A DNA stretch of 64,000 nucleotides, from the NCBI GenBank assembly GCA_034401795.1, contig CM067370.1, positions 66,461,188 through 66,525,187 of the forward strand. The letters run 5' to 3'. Source of the stretch: Chaetoderma sp. LZ-2023a. Its lineage: Eukaryota; Mollusca; Caudofoveata; Chaetodermatida; Chaetodermatidae. The position numbers were made by a program, and so were the translations under genes. Positions 31,589 to 41,787 of the stretch are shown here, in pieces. The notes beneath the pieces were generated by a model that was given only the letters and a program-made list of their open reading frames with translations, did no database searches and was not told the DNA's origin. The stretch's first letter is position 1. Every line of letters begins with the position of its first letter.

Positions 31589-33243
31589 CACCTGTGCAAA
31601 AGTTAAGCACCACCCTATTTTTACGCACATGGCAGGGTATATTCATGTGCTATGAAGAAAACAATAGCATAAAGATTTATGTACCCATCCATCTTCGTGC
31701 AAGAGGTAATAATGCAACTAGAGGAATGCTGATTATGATGGTGGGGAAACACTGTATGTTTTTGTTTGAACTTGAAAATGAGGCCTGAATATGGTTACGT
31801 TGACACAACTGACAACTATTGCCCTACAGTTGACACACGTGCCTAGATTGTCATTAATGGTGTCTGAAAACGAAGTTTAACATCTGTGCACGAGTTTGAG
31901 ACTGTCATTATTAATACCGGGTATATCCACCTTGTGCCTGGATGACGGCCTGGACACGACGTCTCATGCTGGTCACCAACCGACTGATACGCCATTGTGG
32001 TATTCGTTGCCATTCAAGATGGAGTGCGTCTGTTAATTCCTGTAGGTTCTGCACAGGAGGATCCCTCCTTCTCACCATGTTTCCCAGAATGTCCCAGATA
32101 TGCTCAATAGGGTTCATGTCAGGGCTCCTTGCTGGCCATGGTAGGGTTTCGATGGCATTCTGGCGGAGGTATTCATGCACAGCTCTAGCACGATGTGGTC
32201 GGGCGTTGTCATCCATGAATATAGGGTGGGTTCCAGGTGCATGATTTACAAAATGAGGGACCACAACTCTATCCAGTATGGAATGTTGATATCTTTGTCC
32301 ATTTAGTGTTCCAGGTACAGTCAACAGATCCAGCTTACAATCAAATGAGATGCACCCCCATATCATAACGGAACCTCCACCAAATGGAACTTCTTCCATG
32401 ATGTTACGTTGGTCGTACGCCGTGCGTCTGGACCTCCATACACGAGTTCGACCATCTGTGGCATGAAGCAGGAACCGACTTTCATCGGACCAGTGTAGCC
32501 GTCTCCAGGATCTCATGTTCCAGTGTCTTCTTTCGTTGCACCACCTCAGACGCTCCTCTTTGTGGTGTGCAGTGAGGAGAGGACGTCTGACAGGTCTCCT
32601 AGCTTTCATGCCAGCAGCATAGTCTCCTTTTGACGGTAGACATTGACACTCTATTGCGCGTTTCCCATTGCTGGCTGAGCACTCTGCTGTTGGTGAATGG
32701 AGATCTCCTAACAAGGCGTACTAGGGCTCGATCATCACGGGCAGTAGTCTTCTTCGGTCTTCCAGATCTAGGCCTGTCCTTCACCTCGTTAGTTTGCCCA
32801 TGTTTTGCAATCAAACGACTGATTACAGTATGGTTAATGTTCAGCTGTCTGCCAATCTCTCTGCATGACATACCAGTGGTATGCATGCCTATGATTTGCC
32901 ATTTCACACGATCACTTAACCTTCGTCTTGCCATAGCGGTTCACAATCAAGAGCTAATTCTCTCTGTACAAATAAACCACGGTCATGAACACAAAATTCC
33001 TAATCTTGTCGCCTAAATCTGTATGTAATGTTCTACACCTCAAACTGGACTTTTACATAACTGAACACGTGTGCTGTTTCCCGCCACGCACGGACATCAA
33101 GCGGCGTGAAGTCATGCATGCATGTGCATTTCGTACTTGGAATTATGTCAGCTAACGCGGGGACAAAAAGTATGGCAGCCTAGTTGTACCATCATGTTTC
33201 TACGTTCTATTGTTTTTGCTGGTGCTTAACTTTTGCACAGGTG
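31589..33243 (-). mobile_element. Tc1-like DNA transposon, nearly intact
   Basis: The 1655-bp element has 24-25-bp inverted ends starting CACCTGTGCAAAAGTTAAGC and flanking TA (31587-31588 and 33244-33245). It encodes a transposase on the minus strand that looks one frameshift from whole. Long untranslated stretches lie on both sides. It belongs to a different Tc1 subfamily from the copy at 25790. Confidence 0.93.
31911..32934 (-). pseudogene. Tc1-family DD34E transposase with one frameshift
   Basis: From the ATG at 32934, residues 1-105 carry two helix-turn-helix units (MSCREIGRQLNINHTVISR) and the GRPKKTT linker. Near 32625 the frame changes, and the second part (from about RRLCC/YAAGMKARRPV on) carries the catalytic residues: Asp in HWSDESRF, Asp in MDDNARPH and Glu in MNPIEHIWD with 34 residues between the last two. 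Total length is about 340 residues, normal for Tc1. Apart from the frameshift no stop is seen. Confidence 0.92.
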
Positions 33244-33544
33244 TATACTTTAAATTCAGCAGTAACAAGACATAAAACACAAAATTGGGAATTCAGTACA
33301 ATCAATATTTAGTGGGGAATTAATGATGAATGCTGACCACACAATCAGATTGAACCTTAGGTTACATCCAGTAAAAAAAAAATCCAATATGGCCATCAAA
33401 GCCAAAATTTTGATTGGTCCATGACAACCATGTTTTATCAGGGATCAAGTTCTTTTGAACAAACTTTAATCACCATTAGTCATCGATGAAATTAACTCCA
33501 TTGAATTTCAACCTCATCCATACGGCAGTTCCTGAGATGTCATT

Positions 33545-34010
33545 TTGGGGAACAAGATGGCCACTGGAACAAGCAGTTAATGAGGAGTAGAGTTTTAAAT
33601 GATTTCCAGCCATCTTTCGGAAAATTCAAGATGGCCGCTGAACAAATTGGCAAGTTAAAATTCTGTATACAAGCTCTTGTGCACAACACTTTATAGCGTC
33701 TTTCAAGCGAAGTTTGTTTCAAATCGTTCAAGCAGTTAATGAGTAGCATTTTAACAGGTTCCCCAAGATTTTCAGAAAATCCAAAATAGCCGCAGGAAAA
33801 AACTGACCAATCAAAATTCTGTATATAAGTTCTGAAACCTACCAGCTTTCCAGCCAAGTCTGGTTGAAATTACCCATGCAGTTAATGCAGAATAGCATTT
33901 TAAACAATTTCCCGCCAGTTTTCTTAAAAATCAACATGCCCGTCAAAAAAATTTATCAATCAAAATTCTGTATACATGTTCTGAAGCATATCGCTCTACA
34001 GTTGTTCAGC
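33545..34010. repeat. Core-repeat array C, about three ~160-bp units
   Basis: Units share GCAGTTAATGAGGAGTAGCA, a TTTTCAGAAAATTC block, a GACCAATCAAAATTCTGTAT block and CCAGCCAAGTCTGGTTGAAA. Unit starts lie near 33570, 33730 and 33877. The same core occurs at 38745-39540, where it ends in a Helitron-like hairpin, so this is probably a partial element of that pearl-like family. Confidence 0.7.
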
Positions 34011-35287
34011 CCCCAAAATTTGGCGCGAACGATCGTTTCATTCGCGTGTCGGCTACACGAAGTAAAATTACCATGAACGAAAAAATGGTCGCGTAAGTGA
34101 CAAAGCCCAGAACGTTAGTTATCTCTGATCGTGGAAAACAGAAACGTTTCAACAACTTTTTGATATGAAGCATTTTATTTACAACAGAATTTAGCATTTT
34201 CAAACATCTAAAAGATCGATAACATCTGTCTGTCAAATTCTATAAATAAGCGACAGCGCGCATGTGTCAGAGACAAACTTCTGTTGTATTTCCGCTAGCA
34301 TTACTACATAGGCCGGGAACTAGTCTCGCTACACGTTATGCATCAACAACGGATTGTTCAATTATAAACCGTTGCATGCAAGTACATGCAACCGTCGGCT
34401 GGCATGTTCCCGATGTATTATTTTATATACGCGATTGGATCCCGATGTAACATAGGAAGACATGCATTGTTGAGTGAGTCTCACAGTATATTCTCCTTGA
34501 GTTTCAGTTGGCTTGTAGAGACAGCTGTTTAAGAATTTATCTGTTAAATTAAACTGTTACATTCATAGATCCTAGCTACTGTGTCAGTGTGTATTTGTCC
34601 ATGACACACAATAATTCAGGCCTCAAAATTCGACGTGATTCTCGTGATATTCCCGAAATTGAAAAATACGGGAATCCAACTGAGTTCTCGTAAATGAACG
34701 CTTCCAAAAACATAAACATTCCATTCTTACAGAACGCCATGATCCCAGTTACTAATTTCAACAATAAAAATTATGTCACGAATCAGCCTAGAGGGAGGTC
34801 TGATAATACACTGGTAATGAGAAATGTCTCGCGTGACTGCACAGTCGTAGTTAATAACAATCAATAATGCGCACTCGTAGTTTCTGATTGGCTCGCAGGA
34901 TATCCGATTTCAATAGGCATGAATGAAAATTACTATCATAGTAAGGTTTTGATCACGTGCCTCGTTGTCATTCATAACGAATTAATCACATGATTTATTT
35001 CAACCAATCTTTGTGCAACTCTCGCGATTAATATTGATGGCTAATGGCGAACGAAAAATCTAGTCACTGTGACGCTTTTAAACGCAGTAAAGCAGTATGT
35101 TAGCGCCCACTTTGACGGGTCATATAACCCAATATAGTATTATTGGAAGGTTCTGACAGTAATACCACCCAATATTTAAGTGGTTCATTGCTTTGGAGCG
35201 ACCGAGAAAACAGGACTATATGTCAGGAAAACCAGTGCGTAGTAATTCTTATTTTCAAGTAAATCGCATTTGCACTAAAATGTCAGT
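34011..35287. other. No feature seen
   Basis: About 1.3 kb of unique-looking sequence. Short open frames here show no recognisable protein. I can support nothing specific. Confidence 0.5.
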
Positions 35288-35291
35288 TTAA

Positions 35292-37361
35292 AGATGTTGT
35301 GAGGACTAGATACCCGATCGCTCTGATTAACTTGACAATCATAATACAGATTCTCCTTTACTAGAAGAACAAAATGCTTTTTAAATTTTTGTAATCGGCC
35401 CAGCCAAAGCTGAGATAAGCATATAGCAACCACCTTGACAACCAAACGTTTTTAGCTATCACGCTAGAGTTGTGACGTCACACCGGGATGACACCAATTC
35501 CTATTAGTCTAGATTATTATCTCGGGGAGCATAGCTAGGCTCTCTACTGCTGCACGTATTAGGCACCTATGCACCTATTCTTTGACAGTTCATTGTTCAC
35601 ACAGGGACACTACATTGTTCGAGATGCACAAAGGTTCAATAATATGGAAGCTGATGATATTTTCGTTGATTAAAATTTAAAGGACAGACCTCATGGTCAC
35701 AGTGCCTGACATCACAATTCTAACGTATAGGCCTGTTAGAGGTGACAGTAACATCAGATTTCATGTACGTGAATTAGGCTATATTTAATCAAACCCACCC
35801 ACACATTTCTTGGAATACAATTCTACAAATGCATATATATGTTATCTTTCTGGATTGACTGCAGAGATTTTGCATAGATGATAGGCATGCATATATACAA
35901 CTTTTTAAATGATAGTTAAGTAGGCCTACACCACTCAGTGCACGTACGATCGCAATTTACCATTGTGTAGGCTTATGAATAAATTTATGATTGCACAACA
36001 GCAATTACTCCAGTTATGTGTTTAAAGTTAACTAAAATGTGGGATAAATATAAATCTAATCTAAACTAATCTATTTGCGTATAGTCTACATTGACATATT
36101 ATTGACAGTACACAGTTTGTTTACAATTTTGGCAGCAGTTGAGGTGCGTAGCGTGGCTTTCACTGCCGCCCGCACGCTTATAGTACAACTTAAATAACAT
36201 ATACTATTGAATGTTTTGAACATAATTGGGATGGATTTCAACCCAAATTGTGTTCAAAATATTCAACATAACGTTTCTTGTATCATGTTCATATGGTTCT
36301 AACTAACATATTTGTGTTTTTGCTTTGGAAGCATTTAAACTTATTTATGAGCTGCACTGTAAGTAAAGATGATACGCTAGCGACCTCTGAACATCTGTCA
36401 ACTCACCTACCTATTTAAAATTTGTTCATCTGCTACAGTTTTGCTTTTTCATAACATTGAAAATTGAATGTATGCTACTTCCATACATGGAAGAAGTTGG
36501 TTTGAAAACGATATAGTTCATATGGTTGTCAAAGGCGTGACGCCCCCCCCCCCCACACACCAATTTTGTACGTGTTGACCCGTACATGCCTCTACATTAT
36601 TATTATACAAACACATTGCCAAAAGCTTATAGGTAAACAATTACATTCTAATCAGCAACCACGGGAAATTTCACATAGGACATACTGACACACTTATTGT
36701 AGATTCGTAATCTTCAGAAAAAGTTGTAAGTGCACTCTGTGAGTCTGTAGCCTATACATTTAGATATGAATAGTACAATTATAGCCACCGTCAACCTCTC
36801 CCACCAACCTCGATCATCACGCTCACATCCATCCATCCCAGACAGTACATAGTACACCCAGTCCTTTTAAGAATGGTAATGGATCCGCAATTAGGCCTAC
36901 TAGACTACAGAGTATTTGTCACATGCATTGAAATATTGCCGATTTTCAGCACTGCCCATGGTTTACCGTAGTTATAGGCCTATTATTATGCGAATATAGC
37001 TATCCATGAAACCATTAAAAATGAGTAAATATCATAACCATGATTTTTTATTTCTTGAAGACTTAGCTTCAACCTGACATAATTTATGTTATGGTAGGTG
37101 AAGTCTATCCTGTTAAACGCACGTTTTAAAATGTTACCTCTGTACTACAGACAGAAAAATATTGACCCAGCTCACAGCGCCGTTCCCGGTGTGACGTCAC
37201 AGCGAGTCGTGATGTGATTCAGATTGAGGCGTCATTTAATCTCGTTATTTGAGCTGCCTAACTTATTTTTCTCACTCCAGTGATGCTATTGTGTTTAAAT
37301 AGTGTAGTAGACCATAAAATTAATTAAAACTCGTTATCGACCGCAAGTCCTCACAAGACCT
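35292..37361. mobile_element. 2.07-kb DNA element at TTAA, non-autonomous
   Basis: TTAA flanks both sides (35288-35291, 37362-37365). The inverted ends read AGATGTTGTGAGGACT and AGGTCTTGTGAGGACT. A further inverted subterminal pair carries GTGACGTCACACCGGGA on both sides (near 35473 and 37190). TTAA targets point to piggyBac or Kolobok-type transposases, but no transposase is encoded. A partial second copy is at 50946-52302. Confidence 0.72.
36205..36266. repeat. Internal hairpin of the TTAA element
   Basis: TTGAATGTTTTGAACATAAT plus TGGG pairs with CCCAAATTGTGTTCAAAATA plus TTCAA across a short ATGGATTTCAA loop. The same hairpin is kept in the second copy near 51140-51200. Confidence 0.7.
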
Positions 37362-37365
37362 TTAA

Positions 37366-37959
37366 AGCATACAAGTTAAGAAGGGTCAAGCTATCTACTA
37401 AATGCCTTAGAGCTGGTTATGCTTTTTATTGTGGCGGACTTGCGGGTTATTGTTTTATATTAGAAATGTACGCTGCTTGTACAAGTACAAATATTTGGTA
37501 ACAGTTACAAAAAAGTCTACCCGCTACAGGTACAATTTTATAAACATTTCAACCCTTGTTATTTTTGGGTCAATTAAGACAGTAGTGCTTTGATACAGGT
37601 GGAATTCTTTACAAATTAAAGCATATTCTTTTAAATATTTAAAAAAGAATATGACTGGAAGCCATTGCTTTCAAGGTGGTGGTGGGCGGGCTGGAGAGGG
37701 TTGCTCAACTAGGTAAGCCACAACAAAGTAAGACATTCAATTCTTTGTTTTTGCAGTGGGGTTTGTGGGTGGGGTGCGAGGAGGGTATTAAGATATTTAT
37801 AAATATTGGGTCATTAGTCACTAATTATTATAGTGGGTCTGGAATTTTGAAATATATGTTTGGAAAAAGTATGGAATTTTATTGTGCCCAAGGTGTATGA
37901 ACCGTGAAATTGTTGCAAGCTGGAAAGATGTTACCAATGAGTGTTGTCATACAAATACT
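37366..37959. other. No feature seen
   Basis: AT-rich spacer between the TTAA element and a foldback copy; the small frames in it look random. Confidence 0.5.
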
Positions 37960-38105
37960 GATATTTTGGCAGAGAAAATGTACATTTGCAGACCAAAGGA
38001 GTATTGTTTTTGGAGACTTAACACTGAATGACTGGTTTGGTTATCGAGCTTGTAATTTCAGGGGTAAATTTTCCAAAATATTCTTCTTGGTCTGAAAATG
38101 GAACG
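37960..38105. repeat. Foldback repeat, copy 4, diverged
   Basis: GCAGACCAAAGGAGTATTGT, GAATGACTGGTTTGGTTATC and TAAATTTTCCAAAATATTC follow the same order as the other copies, but arm pairing is weaker. Confidence 0.6.
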
Positions 38106-38639
38106 AATGAATGGACATAACACAAAAACTCAATCTGCTTTTTGACAAATTTACTTGAGAAATATTACAGTACTTATATCACAATGGATGAATCCACTTT
38201 TAGTTATTCCCCACCCACCTCTAGCTAAGCTATGCTCCAAGCTTTATCCCAGAATCTCAATTTCATGGTAACTAAACAGCTAACTTGGTGAATACTTTGA
38301 AACAAACTTCCCCTCAAAACAATCAACAGAATGTTTATTAAATTGCAAAGACATACAATTAATACTTACTGACAGACTACTATGAGAGTTAGTATTGTCT
38401 GTCAATTATAATAGTGACTGGTGACATCAACCTATATGTGATGTAATTGATTATGAGGTCAATAGTTGAGTAACTAAACATATTTTATCTGTAAATTAGG
38501 TAATTGATGGATAAGTCCATGCTGTAATCAATATGTTAATGATAAGTCGGCAACATGCACTTTAAATTCATTATTAACTTAATATACAGATGAAATATGT
38601 TCAGATAAAGCAGGTTTGGATAAAAAATGGCGTAACCAA

Positions 38640-38715
38640 TTTGCGCAACCAATTGGTTACGCAAACTGATTTTGCGCAACCGAACAATAGGTTACGCAAA
38701 CCTGAAAACACGGGA
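38640..38715. repeat. Clustered GGTTACGCAAA / TTTGCGCAACC motifs
   Basis: In 75 bp, GTAACCAATTTGCGCAACCA, GGTTACGCAAAC, TTTTGCGCAACCG and GGTTACGCAAACC recur in alternating orientation, so several short hairpins are possible. It lies at the left edge of the next core array. Confidence 0.55.
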
Positions 38716-38744
38716 CCCAAAAATGGGTCTCGCAAATATTTGAA

Positions 38745-39625
38745 ATTTTGAGGGCTGGTTGTTCCAACTGAGTTTGCTTTAAATCGCTTTTAGATGATTT
38801 CCAGAAATGCTCAGAAAATCCAATCTGGCCACCAGAAAAATTGACCAATCAGAATTCTGTATATATGTTCTGAAACCTAACATCCTAATATACTTCCAGC
38901 CAAGTCTGGTTGAAATTGCCCAAGCAGTTAATGAGGAGTAGCATTTTAAACGATTTCCCACAATTTTTCAGAAAATTCAAGTTGGCGGCCGAAAAAATAG
39001 ACCAATCAAAACTTTGTATACAAGTTATGAAGCATACCTTTCTAGGATCCTCCCAAACAAGTTTGCTTAAAATCAGTCATGTGGTTAAAGCTATCGTAAG
39101 CCGATAAAACCACCAGATTAGGCATTCAGAAAATGCTCAGATTCTGCTGCTAAGAGCCGCTATGCAATCTTGTATCGAGTTGTGATGTCAAAATTCCCTT
39201 TATATACCCGACTAGGCTGATAATATAATAATAAGGAGTAGGCTTTTAAGTTATTTCCAGAAATTTTCATAAAATCCATGATTGACGGCAGAAATATTGA
39301 CCAATCAGAATTCTCGTTAGAAATGTTGAAACCTACCAGCATAGGACCCGAATTTCGCTGAAGTCGGGCCATTTATATTGGAGTAGCATTTTAAATTTCA
39401 AGAAAATTTCAAGAAAATTCATGATAGCCGGCCAAAAAAATTTACCAAAATCCTGAATAGACGTTCTGGGGCCTACCACCATAGGATCCTTCCAGACACA
39501 TTTGGTTGAAATCGGTCAAAGCATAAATGAGATTTGATTTGATGCACGGACGGACAGACAATGGGCAGACGTCGGACGGCCGCCATGGCATAAGCTCACT
39601 TGTCCCATCGAGCCAGGTGAGCTAA
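38745..39625 (+). mobile_element. Pearl-like element with core array and Helitron-like 3' hairpin
   Basis: Four to five diverged ~160-bp cores of the type at 33545-34010 are followed by CGGACGGACAGACA and a hairpin in which AGCTCACTTG pairs with CCAGGTGAGCT. The right arm runs directly into CTAA at 39622-39625. Similar AGCTCACCTGGC...GCCAGGTGAGCTAA ends are familiar from molluscan genomes. No coding capacity; the 5' end is not resolved. Confidence 0.7.
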
Positions 39626-40173
39626 TACCCATATCTGCATGCTGAGAACAAATATAAAGCACTAAGTATTTCCTATTTCTGGTTATAACAAAGGTACTGT
39701 TATAGATTGAATGCTGTAATTTATTGGCTGACATAATGCAACTATAACATGCCTAAAGAATGAGCCTATGTGGTGTTGAGAGGCTGCGTCTGTGTTTCGG
39801 AGGTAAGTATCAACTCTCTCGTGAAAAAAGAAATCACTCTTTGATATTGCCAGAATTCGCAAGAGAATTTGGTGGGAGGGAAGCAAGGTCTTCAAAACCT
39901 GCTCTTCCCTAAGAGAACCAAGCTCCTTTTGCACTTGAGCACTCACATCTAAGTTGTGTGAAAAACACAAACAGAAAAGATAGAACATCGGTTTACAACC
40001 AATGTGTGAGAGTAATGACTGTCTTTTGATGCCCGGCCATGGGGTTCAATGTAAGACAACCATAACGAACTAGGATCCGTCCGCCATTCCTGGGTACGTT
40101 GCTTGTACCGGTTTAATGCGCGGACAGGACACCATACATACCTTTGAACTAGGATTATATCTAGTCAAAGATG

Positions 40174-41787
40174 CAGGGTTGGCAGCAATTTCCCGGTGCA
40201 GTAAATACTGCCCCAGGAAATACGGCAAAAGGCGCGAAATACTGGGAAATACTCCAATACTCATCAGACGTGGTAAATTTTAAACTAAATATCTTAGATA
40301 TATTAATCAGAGGAGCTAATATAGAAGCCCATATCTAATACAGGTTGACATATGAGATCAAATAGGCAACATAGGCACATCATAGCATATCTATAACTTT
40401 TTCTATTCTACACAGCAGATACAACACCTACTATTTATTGCACAAACAATGTTGGTGGAATTTTTAGAAAGCATTTTCAGTAGAGGCTGCAAACAGCAAC
40501 TTCCAGTAAGAGTTTCAAAATAATAAGCAGCTCATGTCATGAATGGTTTACTTACTGATATACAATGCATTAGCATGCTGTACATATTGTGCCATACTAT
40601 ACAAATCCATTATACTGCCTTGAATTCTCAGATTTAAAATCGAGATCTAAGCTTAGATTACCAAACTGCTGGTACATGTATATAATACAAGTATTGATTA
40701 TTAAGTTAGCCTTCAGTAGATTTCTATGTAAATCAATGCTCTGAGCTAGGCTGTCTGCCACACTCAGCTTATATACATGCTTGATATTGTCGCACAATGG
40801 AAAGACAGCAAGGTATCTAATTGGGATCAACTGATTGAGAAGACAACACATGTCATTCATTCTGTTATATACTAATATTATGAACTATTTAGTATTTATA
40901 TTTATTACAAACTACAATATGATTGCACACACAGACTTCCACATTATTTTCAACCTATTCTGTAGATTTCAGGTTTAAATAGCAATTACAATTTTAACAT
41001 TTCTGCAACTTTAGAATGAAATGAATGCATTCAGTCAGCATAGCGCTAACTTATATATAATGGCATATATATAATGGCATCCCAGTGAGTGAATTAGTTA
41101 TTTAACCTTTTAACACTCAAATTTGTTGAAGGAAATTTCAATTACCTCATAGAAAATATCAGATCAAGAAAGCTATCTTTGAAAATGTATTACTGGAATG
41201 ACTGGCTCAGTTATCAAGACAGTCATTCCAGTGGTAAATTTTCAAAAACAGTCTTCTCTCAGTCTGCAAATGGACATTTATCAAAGACTAGTACTGCAGA
41301 AGCCATTTTTCGCCGACTGAGTTCTAAAGGGTTAAAACAAGTGCACAGCATTAGATACAGACCTCAGAAGTAAGTTTACATTGTATAGCCTGACAGTTCA
41401 ACGCCCTTTTATTATTGGATAGGTAATTGTATAGGTCTACTGACCTCCATGCAGTTCTATAGATTGTGATTTACTGTCAAATATCCAGTCATACCTCACA
41501 AAATTATAATGGTATTTCTTGGATGGTCAGTTTTATCTAATTAGTGTTGCTTTAGCAGTTAGATGACTATGTTCCTTATGCATAGGTTTGCAATTTATGT
41601 ATATGTCACTAGATGATATTTACTAATGCTTGTCAGTGTCTCCTTAAGCATGGTAAACATCCATGAGATTAAATATATATGCTTGCCACCTGATATCTGA
41701 GTATTTCCCAGTATTTCCCGGTATTTCCCACTGCCATGGGAAATATAGAATTTTCCTGGGAAATACTAGGGGAAATTGCCAACCCTG
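40174..41787. mobile_element. hAT-like non-autonomous element with 8-bp target duplication
   Basis: The ends are CAGGGTTGGCAGCAATTTCC and the complement CAGGGTTGGCAATTTCCCC. Flanks are CAAAGATG (40166-40173) and CAAAGCTG (41788-41795), an 8-bp duplication with one difference, as hAT transposases make. Multiple GGGAAATAC subterminal repeats lie near both ends. The interior has no transposase and includes a foldback repeat (41105-41338). It splits the DIRS recombinase remnant. Confidence 0.85.
41105..41338. repeat. Foldback repeat, copy 5 (long form), inside the hAT-like element
   Basis: Best preserved palindrome of the family: TTTGAAAATGTATTACTGGA with ATGACTGGCTCAG on one arm and AAGACAGTCATTCCAGT with GGTAAATTTTCAAAAA on the other. 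Ends TTTTAACACTC and AAAGGGTTAAAAC form an inverted pair of about 11 bp. Confidence 0.75.

Noticed and set aside
34262-34450. 62-codon plus-strand frame
   Set aside because: Chance length in unique sequence, no splice context and no motif.
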